A DNA stretch of 64,000 bases, taken from Onishia taeanensis. GTDB lineage: Bacteria > Pseudomonadota > Gammaproteobacteria > Pseudomonadales > Halomonadaceae. The notes beneath the pieces are model-generated. The model made no database searches and had not been told where the DNA came from. It worked only from the letters and a program-made list of their open reading frames with translations. Positions within the stretch are counted from its first letter, which is position 1, and the number at the start of each line of letters is the position of its first letter. Below, piece after piece: positions 11,958 to 21,200 of the stretch. A program made the position numbers and the translations under genes. The stretch is from positions 1 through 64,000 of the forward strand of contig NZ_FNCI01000011.1 of assembly GCF_900100755.1 (NCBI RefSeq), given 5' to 3'.

Positions 11958-12917
11958 TCATCGCATGGTTTCGTGGTCGTCGCGCAGGTAATCGAGCAAC
12001 ATCAGCATATCGTCGGGCAGCGCGGCGCGAAACTCGAGGCGCTGGCCGCTTTCCGGATGAATGAAAGCCAGCTTGCGGGCATGCAGGGCCTGACGCGGGA
12101 AGCCACGCAGCAGGTCCTTGAGATCGTCGTCCGCCCCCGGCGGCAGCTTGAGACGGCCGCCATAGAGGCTATCGCCGATCAGCGGAAAGCGCTGGTGGGC
12201 CATGTGCACACGAATCTGATGGGTCCGTCCGGTCTCGAGCTTGCAGCGCACATGGGTGTGGTTGCGAAAACGCTCGGTCACTCGGTAGTGGGTAACAGCC
12301 GGCTTGCCAGACGCCGTGACCGCCTGGCGCTTGCGATCTTTTGGATGGCGCCCGATCGGCGCCTCGATGCGCCCGCCGGAGGTCACCACCCCGGTGACAA
12401 TGGCATCGTATTCACGCGAGACGCTGCGCGCCTGGAGCTGCTCGACGAGCTGGGTCTGGGCGGCCAAGGTCTTGGCCACCACCATCAAGCCGGTAGTATC
12501 CTTGTCGAGGCGATGCACGATGCCGGCGCGAGGCACGCTAGCCAGCGCCGGGCAATGATGCAGCACGGCGTTGAGCAGGGTACCGTCAGGGTTACCGGCG
12601 GCCGGGTGCACCACCAGACCGCCGGGCTTGTTGATCACCAGCACGGCGGCGTCTTCATGGACGATGTCCAGGTCGATGGCCTGGGGCTCGAAGCGCAGCT
12701 CGTCCTCGACCACGGCGGTCAGCACGAGCTGCTCTCCGCCGTAGATCTTGTCCTTGGGCTTAGCACGGGCGCCGTCGAGGGTCAGGTCGCCGGATTTGAT
12801 CCAGCCCTTGAGGCGTTCGCGGGAAAAATCGGCGAAGATTTCCGCCGCCACCTGATCGAAGCGCTGGCCGGCCATGGCCTCGGGAATGCGGGCGTCGCGA
12901 TGTACGGTTTCTGACAT
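11958..12917 (-). CDS. rluD: 23S rRNA pseudouridine(1911/1915/1917) synthase RluD
   Basis: RluD converts three uridines in helix 69 of 23S rRNA to pseudouridine. The 319-aa product has an N-terminal S4 RNA-binding domain (about 18-75) and the RluA-type catalytic domain with the HRLDKDTTG motif, whose aspartate is the nucleophile. The ATG at 12917 (MSETVHR) aligns with the family start; a GTG nine codons upstream is an alternative. It is divergent from bamD, as is usual for this pair. Confidence 0.94.
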   Translation of the reverse strand: MSETVHRDARIPEAMAGQRFDQVAAEIFADFSRERLKGWIKSGDLTLDGARAKPKDKIYGGEQLVLTAVVEDELRFEPQAIDLDIVHEDAAVLVINKPGGLVVHPAAGNPDGTLLNAVLHHCPALASVPRAGIVHRLDKDTTGLMVVAKTLAAQTQLVEQLQARSVSREYDAIVTGVVTSGGRIEAPIGRHPKDRKRQAVTASGKPAVTHYRVTERFRNHTHVRCKLETGRTHQIRVHMAHQRFPLIGDSLYGGRLKLPPGADDDLKDLLRGFPRQALHARKLAFIHPESGQRLEFRAALPDDMLMLLDYLRDDHETMR

Positions 12918-13066
12918 GGGGGCTGTGTGCCTTTGAGGTGGCACTGACGAGACACCAAGGCTCGGCGCTTTGCGGCCTGCCCTGAGTGGTTTATCGTGAG
13001 TGCTTTATGATGAGCCGCTGCGTAATTCTACCACGGCCATTCGGGTTGTTTGAGACGAGGACCATG

Positions 13067-13873
13067 ATGCGCGTTTTCCCCCGTGGCACACGGCTGGGCG
13101 CCTATGCCCTAACAGCCGCCCTGCTCGCCGGCTGCGCCGGCAACGATACCGTTCCCGATGAACTCGCGGAAGCCGAGCTCTACCAGCAGGCGATGACGGC
13201 GCTGGAAGCGCAGAACTATACCAACGCCGTGAGCCGGCTCGAAGCCCTCGACGCCCGCTACCCCTTCGGCGAGCACGCCGAGCAGGCACAGCTGGAGCTG
13301 ATCTACGCCTACTACCAGACCGACAACTGGGAGTCGGCGCGGGCGGCTGCCAGCCGCTTCATCCGCTTGCAGCCAGATCACCCTCAGGTCGACTACGCCT
13401 ACTACATGCGCGGCCTAGCCGCCTATCAGGCGGGCCGTTTCAGCCTCGAAGGGCTCAAGCTGATCGACATTTCCAAGCGCGACCTGGGCGCCACCCGCGA
13501 CTCCTACAAGGACTTCCGGGAGCTCATCGAGCGCTTCCCGGACAGCGAGTATGCCCCGGACGCCCATCAGCGTCTGGTCTACCTGCGCAACGTGCTGGCC
13601 CGCCATGAGCTGCAGGTGGCCGACTTCTATCTGCGCAAGGGCGCCTATCTGGCGGCGGTCAAGCGCGGGCGCTGGGTGATCTCCCACTACCCGGAGGCGC
13701 CGGCCAATCAAGATGCCCTGGCGGTCATGGTCGAAGGCTATCTGGGTCTTGGCATGGACGATCGAGCCCGCGAAGTGCTCGCCACTCTGATCGAGAACGC
13801 GCCGGATAACGAGCGCCTCGACGGCAGGGCCTTCGAGCCCCGTTACGTCGACGCCGAGCCGCTGACGCTGTAA
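13067..13873 (+). CDS. bamD: Outer-membrane assembly lipoprotein BamD
   Basis: BamD is an essential lipoprotein of the BAM complex that folds beta-barrel proteins into the outer membrane. The 268-aa precursor has a signal peptide ending in the lipobox LLAGC (lipidated Cys23), followed by TPR-like helical repeats typical of BamD/ComL. The second of two tandem ATGs (13064, 13067) is preferred because GAGG at 13057-13060 is then 6 nt away. It lies divergent to rluD. Confidence 0.94.
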   Translation: MRVFPRGTRLGAYALTAALLAGCAGNDTVPDELAEAELYQQAMTALEAQNYTNAVSRLEALDARYPFGEHAEQAQLELIYAYYQTDNWESARAAASRFIRLQPDHPQVDYAYYMRGLAAYQAGRFSLEGLKLIDISKRDLGATRDSYKDFRELIERFPDSEYAPDAHQRLVYLRNVLARHELQVADFYLRKGAYLAAVKRGRWVISHYPEAPANQDALAVMVEGYLGLGMDDRAREVLATLIENAPDNERLDGRAFEPRYVDAEPLTL

Positions 13874-13888
13874 CGGGCTCCTCCGGGG

Positions 13889-14004
13889 AGCTGTAAGTCA
13901 TAAGAGGTAAGCTGGAAGAAAAATCAAACGCTAAAAACACCTGTCTTGGCAGATAGCGATTCTTCCAGCTTCCAGGCGCGCAGCGCCGCTTTTCCCTCTT
14001 ATAG
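13889..14004. repeat. Nested inverted-repeat element between bamD and nadE
   Basis: Outer arms ATAAGAGG (13900-13907) and CCTCTTAT (13995-14002) enclose inner 12-bp arms AAGCTGGAAGAA (13909-13920) and TTCTTCCAGCTT (13960-13971), all perfect. AGCTGTAAG at 13889 is a near-copy of the AGCTGGAAG core. The composition differs from the flanking genes. It resembles the intergenic repeat or MITE-like sequences of Halomonas genomes, but its copy number cannot be seen here. Confidence 0.5.
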
Positions 14005-14006
14005 TT

Positions 14007-14024
14007 CCCCGGCGAAAGCCGGGG
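14007..14024. terminator. Tetraloop hairpin directly after the nadE stop
   Basis: CCCCGGC-GAAA-GCCGGGG abuts the nadE stop codon. It has no T-tract, so it may block 3' decay or help end transcription rather than act as a standard terminator. Confidence 0.4.
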
Positions 14025-15656
14025 TCATTCCCCGGGCTGCCAACCGTTGACGATCGGGTAGCGACGGTCGCGCCCGAAGCCCCTTGGTGTCACGCGCACA
14101 CCTACTGGCGCCTGACGACGCTTGTATTCACAGCGATCCACCAGCTTGACCACCTGGTAGACATCCTCGCGAGCAAAGCCGGCCTCGATGATCGCCTCGG
14201 CGCTCATGTCTCCCTCGATGTAGCGAACCAGGATGGCATCCAGGGTGTCGTATCCGGGCAAGGAGTCGCTGTCCTGCTGATCCGGCGCCAGCTCGGCCGA
14301 CGGCGGCCGCTCGATGACCCGTTCGGGAATCGCCGGCTCCTGGTCGTTGCGCCAGCGTGCCAGGCGATAGACCCAGGTCTTGTAGACGTCTTTCAAGGCA
14401 TTGTAGCCACCGACCATGTCGCCATAGAGGGTGGCGTAACCGACCGCCATCTCGCTCTTGTTGCCGGTGGTCAACACCATCAGGCCCTTCTTGTTGGAGA
14501 TCGCCATCAGCAGCACGCCACGGCAGCGGGACTGCAGGTTCTCCTCGGTGGTGTCGCGCTCGGTGCCGGCAAAGCTCTCGGCCAGGGTGTCCATGAAGCT
14601 TTCGACCATCGGCGCGATGGGCATCACCTCATAGCCAACGCCCAGCAACTTGGCCTGTTCGGCGGCATCCGCCCGGGAGATATCGGCGGTGTAGTGATAC
14701 GGCATCATCACCGCATGCACCCGCTCCGGCCCCAGCGCGTCTACCGCAATGGCCAGCGTCAGTGCCGAGTCGATGCCACCGGAAAGGCCGATCACCACGC
14801 CCTTGAAGCCGCTCTTGTTGACGTAGTCACGCACCCCGGTAACCAGCGCGCAATAGAGGCTTTCCTCGGGCTCGGGCAGCGGCTCACACTCGCCTGACTG
14901 TGGCACCCAGCCATTCTGCTCGCGCAGGAACTGCACCGGCATCAGCCCTACCTGCCAGTGGGGCGCCTGCACCTGCAACTGGCCATTGGCATCGACGCAG
15001 GCCGAGCCGCCGTCGAACACCAGCTCGTCCTGGCCACCCACCTGATTCACATAGACCAGCGGACGCTTGGCCTCGGCGGCCCGCTCGCGCAGGAGCTCGA
15101 GACGCTCTGCGGGCTTGTCCTGATGATAGGGCGACGAATTGAGCGTGATCAGAATCTCCGCGCCCGCCTCGCAGGCCAGGCGAACCGGCTCGGTCTTCCA
15201 GACGTCCTCGCAGATCAGGATGCCGAGCTTGGCGCCCTTATGCTCGATCACCAGCGGCTCGGTGCCGGCGCTGAAGTAGCGCTGCTCGTCGAACACCTGG
15301 TAATTGGGCAGCGCCTGCTTGGCATACTCGTCGAGCCATTCGCCGTTATACAAAAGGCCCGCCAGGTTATAGGTCTGCCCTTCTCGGCGACCGGGGTAAC
15401 CAATGATCACCAGCACGTCGCGGGCGACCTTGGCGGCCATTCGCGCACGAGCCTCCCGCAGGCGCGTCTCCATGGAGGGGCGCAGCAGCAGATCCTCCGG
15501 CGGATAGCCGGTCAGAAACAGTTCGGGGAATACCACGATATCCGCGCCGTGCTCGATGCGGGCCTCGCGCACCGCTTCGATGGCACGCTCGGCGTTGCCG
15601 GGAATATCGCCGACCAGGGGGTCGAATTGGGCCATCACCAGCGTCAGGTCTTGCAT
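14025..15656 (-). CDS. nadE: Glutamine-dependent NAD+ synthetase
   Basis: The enzyme makes NAD+ from nicotinate adenine dinucleotide, ATP and ammonia drawn from glutamine. The 543-aa protein fuses an N-terminal nitrilase-type amidase with the catalytic triad E45 (FPELFLTGY), K113 and C149 (ILICEDVW) to a C-terminal synthetase with the P-loop SGGIDS (292-297). This is the two-domain form, not the ammonia-only NadE of E. coli. The start at 15656 (MQDLTLVMAQF) matches the domain start; longer in-frame starts add unmatched residues. Confidence 0.93.
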   Translation of the reverse strand: MQDLTLVMAQFDPLVGDIPGNAERAIEAVREARIEHGADIVVFPELFLTGYPPEDLLLRPSMETRLREARARMAAKVARDVLVIIGYPGRREGQTYNLAGLLYNGEWLDEYAKQALPNYQVFDEQRYFSAGTEPLVIEHKGAKLGILICEDVWKTEPVRLACEAGAEILITLNSSPYHQDKPAERLELLRERAAEAKRPLVYVNQVGGQDELVFDGGSACVDANGQLQVQAPHWQVGLMPVQFLREQNGWVPQSGECEPLPEPEESLYCALVTGVRDYVNKSGFKGVVIGLSGGIDSALTLAIAVDALGPERVHAVMMPYHYTADISRADAAEQAKLLGVGYEVMPIAPMVESFMDTLAESFAGTERDTTEENLQSRCRGVLLMAISNKKGLMVLTTGNKSEMAVGYATLYGDMVGGYNALKDVYKTWVYRLARWRNDQEPAIPERVIERPPSAELAPDQQDSDSLPGYDTLDAILVRYIEGDMSAEAIIEAGFAREDVYQVVKLVDRCEYKRRQAPVGVRVTPRGFGRDRRYPIVNGWQPGE

Positions 15657-15767
15657 GGTCGGGGAAATCTCTCGAAACTCTCGGATACTCGTATTGTCCC
15701 GCATGGCCGCCCGAGTAGCAAAACACAAGACCTTCTTAACGCGGCCCGACTAGGGAGTCACAAAAGG

Positions 15768-16031
15768 ATGAACCTGTTGATCATTCGCCTGATCATTTTC
15801 GCTGTGGTGTTCTGGGCTGGCCTCAAGCTCTACCGCATGTACCGCGACTGGAAGCTGGAACGCGACGAATGGGAGCGCAAGGAGACTCGCCAGGATGGCG
15901 GCCATATGGTGCGCTGCGTCTACTGCCAGGTGCACCTACCCGAGGATGAAGCCCTACGCGAGCAAGGCGAATGGTTCTGCGGCACTCCCCATCGCGACAA
16001 GTACCTGGCCGAACAGCGCCCATCCGACTGA
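15768..16031 (+). CDS. PP0621-like small membrane protein with a Cys/His cluster
   Basis: An 87-aa protein with one N-terminal membrane helix (about residues 2-20), a charged linker (about 24-45) and a C-terminal segment CVYCQVHL...WFCGTPH that looks like a small zinc-binding knuckle (CxxC...C...H). It matches my memory of the PP0621 family, found in pseudomonads next to pilS; its function is unknown. AAAGG lies just before the ATG. It is divergent from nadE and convergent with thiO, where pilS and pilR would be expected. Confidence 0.75.
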   Translation: MNLLIIRLIIFAVVFWAGLKLYRMYRDWKLERDEWERKETRQDGGHMVRCVYCQVHLPEDEALREQGEWFCGTPHRDKYLAEQRPSD

Positions 16032-16049
16032 GGTCGTCGTCGGCCGCCG

Positions 16050-17153
16050 CTACCCGCCACCAAGGCGACCCGCCAGCCGGTAAGGGGCCGGATCGATGAT
16101 CGGCTCACGGCCCAGCAGCTCATCGACCAGCAGTCGCGTCGAGGCCGGCGCCAGCACCAGACCGTTACGGTAGTGGCCGGCATTGACCCAGAGGTTCTCC
16201 ACGCCTGGGACCGCACCAATGAACGGAATGCCCTCTGGGGAGCCGGGGCGCAGCCCGGCCCAGTGATGCTCCACCTCGCAGTCGGCGAGCGCCGGCAGGA
16301 TCCGGGTGGCGCTCTGCCAAAGCGATTCTCGTGCATCAACGCTGAGCGCTTTGTCGAAGCCAGCTTCTTCCAGCGTCGATCCCGCCAGGACACGACCATC
16401 GCCGCGGGGAATCACATAGCGACCATCCATCAGCACCACCCGCTGGACGAGCCCCGCCGGCGCCTTGAAGAGAATCATCTGCCCCTTCACCGGCCGCACC
16501 GGCAGCGCCACCTCGACGCTCTCCAGTAACTGTGCCGCCCAGGCACCGCCGCAGACGATCACACGCCCCGCCGCGATCAAGCCCTCCTTCGTGCGGGCAC
16601 CAACCACCCCGCCGCTCGCAGCGCGCTCGAGACCGGTTACCGTTTCATGCTCACGCAGCGTGACCCGCGGCATCATTGCCAGCCGCGCCCGCAGCGCCTG
16701 GCCCAGGCGCGGGTTGCGAATGCTGCCAAGCGTCGGCATCCATAGCGCCTGCTCACAGCCCGGCGTCGCCGCGGGCTCCTTGGCATAGATCACCTCCGGG
16801 CCCACCCGCTCTAAGGGCTTGCCAACCTGGCGTGCCCAGTCGAGGGCACGCGCCTCGTCCTCGACACGCAGATACAGCAGCCCCTTCTGGCGATACTCCG
16901 GGTCGATGCCGGTTTCTTCCAGCAGTCGCAGGCTAAGTTCCGGGTAGAACCCCTCGGACCAGCGCGACAGTCGCGACACCGGCGTGCCGTAACGCCAAGG
17001 GTATAGCGGCGAAACGATGCCGCCTCCCGCCCAAGATGCCTCGCGTCCGCATTCGCCACGTTCGACCAGCGTTACCGACTGGCCCGCGTCGGCCAGCTGC
17101 AAAGCCGTCATCATGCCGATGACGCCACCGCCGATAATCAGGAAATCGCTCAC
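16050..17153 (-). CDS. thiO: Glycine oxidase ThiO
   Basis: ThiO is an FAD-dependent oxidase of the DAO family that converts glycine to iminoglycine for the thiazole ring of thiamine. The 367-aa protein has the Rossmann FAD motif GGGVIG (8-13), VERGECGREASWAGGG typical of ThiO, and the C-terminal GLRPGSPEG...NAGHYRNG flavin-contact region. The start is GTG at 17153, since the FAD motif begins four residues later and no closer ATG exists. It stands alone on its strand, with no other thi gene nearby. Confidence 0.88.
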   Translation of the reverse strand: MSDFLIIGGGVIGMMTALQLADAGQSVTLVERGECGREASWAGGGIVSPLYPWRYGTPVSRLSRWSEGFYPELSLRLLEETGIDPEYRQKGLLYLRVEDEARALDWARQVGKPLERVGPEVIYAKEPAATPGCEQALWMPTLGSIRNPRLGQALRARLAMMPRVTLREHETVTGLERAASGGVVGARTKEGLIAAGRVIVCGGAWAAQLLESVEVALPVRPVKGQMILFKAPAGLVQRVVLMDGRYVIPRGDGRVLAGSTLEEAGFDKALSVDARESLWQSATRILPALADCEVEHHWAGLRPGSPEGIPFIGAVPGVENLWVNAGHYRNGLVLAPASTRLLVDELLGREPIIDPAPYRLAGRLGGG

Positions 17154-17307
17154 AATAGAATACGCTCTGGCTTACGACAGTTTTGGCTAGAGTAATGGAA
17201 AGCTCGACAGAATAAAGGGCAAGCGACAGGACGAGCGGGGAAAAGCAACAGCGAGCGCACCGCTCAAAATGCGTCAGTAATCGGACACTCCAGGGAAGGA
17301 GAGAGCT

Positions 17308-17832
17308 ATGCGCACGGGAAAGGAACCCCATCCCCTCTATCGTAAGGCTGGCTTCACTCTGGTAGAGCTGTTGGTGACCCTAGTCGTACTGACGGTCATG
17401 CTTACCTGGGGCGTGCCCAACTTTCAGCGGCTCATAGAGCGGTTCTCGATAGATACAGGTATCAGCCGCCTTCAGCGAGCGATTGCGCTGACCAGAAATA
17501 CCGCCATAAGCCAGCAGCGGCGACTGACGCTATGCCCCAGCGCTGATAACGAACATTGCAGCACCAACTGGGACCTGCCGTTACTGATCATGGAGGGTAA
17601 TGTAAACGGGGATGCGCTCGAGGATGCTGAAATACTGAAGGTAGTCCCTGCTGGCAATCTCGAGCGCGTTAACTTCCGCAATGGCTATCGCTGGCTACGT
17701 ATCGGTTCGAGTGGCTGGCCGCGGGGGTATAACGGCACCTTTACGCTGTGCGGTCAGGACGCATCAGCGACGCTGGTGATGAGTGCTACCGGACGCCTTA
17801 GGGTCGGCCCATCAGGGGACTGCGGGAGCTAG
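17308..17832 (+). CDS. GspH/FimT-family minor pseudopilin (opposed extra copy)
   Basis: A 174-aa prepilin with a class III signal: the basic leader ends G15, then F16-T-L-V-E20, giving the prepilin peptidase site and the conserved Glu at +5. A hydrophobic helix runs to about residue 38. The C-terminal half has the paired cysteines and beta-rich character of GspH/FimT/FimU pseudopilins. GGAGAG precedes the ATG. It points toward pilE and their stop codons overlap by 4 bp, so it is outside the main minor-pilin operon. Confidence 0.8.
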   Translation: MRTGKEPHPLYRKAGFTLVELLVTLVVLTVMLTWGVPNFQRLIERFSIDTGISRLQRAIALTRNTAISQQRRLTLCPSADNEHCSTNWDLPLLIMEGNVNGDALEDAEILKVVPAGNLERVNFRNGYRWLRIGSSGWPRGYNGTFTLCGQDASATLVMSATGRLRVGPSGDCGS

Positions 17833-18251
17833 AAACACTGGGCAACCGTGCCAGACCCTGAAATGGATGCCTGCCCGGTCTGATCGAGTGACAGGGTGCC
17901 GCATTCGGCATCAGGCGCCTGAGGCCCCGTCGGGGAGGCCTCAATCTTAAACGACTGGGCCGTTGGTTCCTTATCAGCGAAAGCCAGCGTGTAGCGATTG
18001 GCATTAGCCAACTCACTGACACACTCAGCATTCGGCAATGGCTGATTATCGTTCTTGTAACTGAAGGTCTCGGTATACCGGCGCTCCATCCCTTGAGCCA
18101 ACTCATCGAGACAAGCTGAAGCCCGGGTTCGCCATGTATCGGTTACATACCGCTGGTAGGAGGGATAGGCGATACTGGCCAAAATGGCGATGATCGCAAC
18201 CGCAATCAGCAGCTCGATCAAGGTAAAACCGCGCGACAAACCACTGCGCAT
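17829..18251 (-). CDS. pilE: Type IV minor pilin PilE
   Basis: A 140-aa prepilin with cleavage G8/F9-TLIE and a 25-residue hydrophobic helix, followed by a small C-terminal domain with a pair of Cys residues (CGTL...AQCF) forming the usual D-region loop. It is the last gene of the minor-pilin operon, directly after pilY1, as in Pseudomonas aeruginosa. Minor pilins prime pilus assembly in the inner membrane. Confidence 0.85.
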   Translation of the reverse strand: MRSGLSRGFTLIELLIAVAIIAILASIAYPSYQRYVTDTWRTRASACLDELAQGMERRYTETFSYKNDNQPLPNAECVSELANANRYTLAFADKEPTAQSFKIEASPTGPQAPDAECGTLSLDQTGQASISGSGTVAQCF

Positions 18252-18260
18252 GGAAAACTC

Positions 18261-21200
18261 CTAGGGTTCAAAAATCTGACGCCATGACTGACGGCCTGTT
18301 GTGGCTCCCGAAACCCCAGTGCGTTGCGGGCCACCAGGACTGCCTATAGTACCTGCCAGAACGCCTTGGCCGGTTTCCGGGTCGCGCACCACGACCTGAG
18401 ATTCCCCGTTACCCAGCTTGATGCCCGCCACCACTTGAGCATCGCCATTTGCATCAGTGATGTTGTCAGCACTGTCGACCTTGCCATCACCGTTGGTATC
18501 GAAGAAGGCCCTGATGCCAACACCCCCGGTTTCGAGAAGTAAGCTGTAAACGTAACCGTCGACGCCGGCAGTACATTGGCCAAACAGAGGTCTCAGCGTC
18601 GAAAATAACGCCCGCTGATGATAGACACCGGCCGGCAGAGTCGGCCTGGATACCATTCTTTCTCCCTCCGGCAGGTCCATATACCAGCCCCGCTGAGCCG
18701 TTCCACCATATTTCCTGATGGTACGGAAACCACTGCCTTCATCGATAACAAGGACTTTGTGGAGTAGAACCGAATCAGGGTCGCTAGCTTGTACCGCCGT
18801 TAAGTTCTCATTACCCGAATCGAACACTCCATATAAACGCTGTTCGCTTCTATCATAGCGATCATCAACGAACTGAAAACTGCCCGTACCAAATAGTACG
18901 ACCAGGGTGCTGGAATCACCGGGCTTGAACTCAAGCTGCGCAGGCGCGGTAATCGGCTGGTCAGCTTGACCTTCCAGGAGCTTCTGCGGTGCACTCGACA
19001 GATCGGATAAATCAAAACGCCACATATTGCCCTGCTGGTCGCCCGCATAGGCATATTGACTGAAGCCATTGTAGTCTGGCCAGCGCGTTGCCGTAGGCGG
19101 TGCCAGTCCATTGGGATTGTCAGCCCCTCCGACGCCAGTATTCCAGCGCTTTAGCAACTGCCCGGTTTCTAGATCGACAACGAACAAGGCGGCTTGCTGA
19201 GTCTCGCTGTTATAGCCGTTGCCGAACAATACCACCCAGCGAGATCCTCCCTGATAGCGGATCTTGGAGATTGAAGGACGCGTCACGCCTTCTCCCAGCG
19301 CCACGTCGGAGAATTCCCATAGCACGTTCTCCGCGCTCATTTCCTCGGGCTTGGATACATCAAGCGCAAATACCGTACGTCCACCGGCCCCCATGGTGCC
19401 CACGACGACCGCATCCGGGCCATCTTCTATTTCGACGTTACGGGCGACCGGCGAGCCATCGACAAAGTATCGGTGAGTGTAATCAAGCGCCATCAGTGAT
19501 TCTAGCGGTGCTTTATTGCCTCGCTGGTCGTTGACTAATTCACTGGGAAGGTAGGCAAATAGCTCTTTCCCATTATCGGCGGAGAAACCATGCAGCATGC
19601 CATCGTTAGCACCGACGAAAACCATACCGAGGCGATCGCTGCTGCTTGGCGGTGTAAGCAAGAAAGGCGCGCTATTCACGATATCGCCAAGCAGGTTAGG
19701 TTCTTCCTGACCGTCGGGAATACGGCTACGCAAGCCTTCGACCTCTTTGCCGTACAGCCAGCGAATTTGCCCTGCACTTAGATCGCTGCTGCTGGTACTC
19801 AGGATCTGGCCATTGCCGCCGCGCGAGGTTAACAGCAGCCGGTTGTCCGGTGACTGCTCGCGCAAATTATCCTCAGCATCCCACTTTACTTTCCGCTCGC
19901 TGCCGGAAAGTAACTGATAGCCCTTGAGCTCCCCCGACCAGTCGGTGCTGCGAAACCCAGCCGAGAAGAGCTGCGTATTCGGTCCAATAGTGTCGTTACT
20001 CACCACTACCGGTACGACAGACGCCTCCTGGCGAGAGACGATCGTGCCCAACGCGGTATTCAACCCGTCGACAAACGCTTGAGGATTGGACGCATTGAAG
20101 AAACCGCCACGGCCGTTTACTGACGCATGCAGCAGATCATCCAAGCGTGCTTGGTTTGCGGTATCCGAATCACGGCTGTTGAAATCACTTACACTGGGCC
20201 AGTCAACACTCTCTCCATTTTCAACCGCCTGCCAGGCGCTATCTGGATCAATAGAACCTGATACACCAAACCCCACACCAAAGGTGGCCATGTGCTGCCA
20301 GAAAGCAGGATCCTGAGTATTGACAGGCACATCATTCGCCAAGTCATCGCGGATGTCTCTTTTCCAAAAGTGCATCGCCACATCGGCAAGCGTTGATGAC
20401 ACATCATCGGCATAGGGTGCGGTGGCGGGATATCGATAAGTTCGATCATCAGAACCTTCAATAGTAGGCCCTGCATCCCCATCGGAGTTATTAATACCTG
20501 GAGGATTATTCCCACTCCGATAGCCGTCGGTCATCATCAGCGCATAGTTAGCACGGCAGGATTGAAAACCACGGGACTGGTTCGAACTAGGATCATCACG
20601 CCAAGGCTCATCATGTTTTTCATAGTAGCTACCGCTACGCTGCAGGCCCCGGCGGAGAGGTGTTCCCTCGGCAGGAACATCGTGAGTATAGAGCTCATCG
20701 AAAAAGCCACTGCGTCCTTCTCCTTTAAAGACACGCACGCCCTTCGACACATCTCCCTGAACGACGTTACCGTTGCTATTGATAGTGTCAAAGCCGACCC
20801 GTATCGTTTCTCCCAGCTGCGAAAAAGCCTCTCCGATGCCTGCCCGAGCCGCCAGGGTTCTCGAACGATAGTAACTATACCAGTTGGCGAAGTTCTGAAT
20901 TTCTTCGCCATAGCTACAGCTCGGTGTATTGGCTGAAGCATTGGCACAATCGCTGCGATTCTCGCGCCCCTCCCCTTTAAAGGGCCCATTCCCGAAACGA
21001 ACCTCCACGCGGCGATAGTGATCAATATCATTATAGCCGCCGCCCAAATAGGTAAAATAAGTCGCTGGGTAGAAGGTCACTTCATAGCTCTCGACCTCTC
21101 TATTAAAGCAAAAGAAGAAATTACAAACACGCTCGCTACGCGTAATCGCCTCACAACCCTCGGGCCCCGCCTCTGTAATGCTATTGCAACTGCCTATCCA

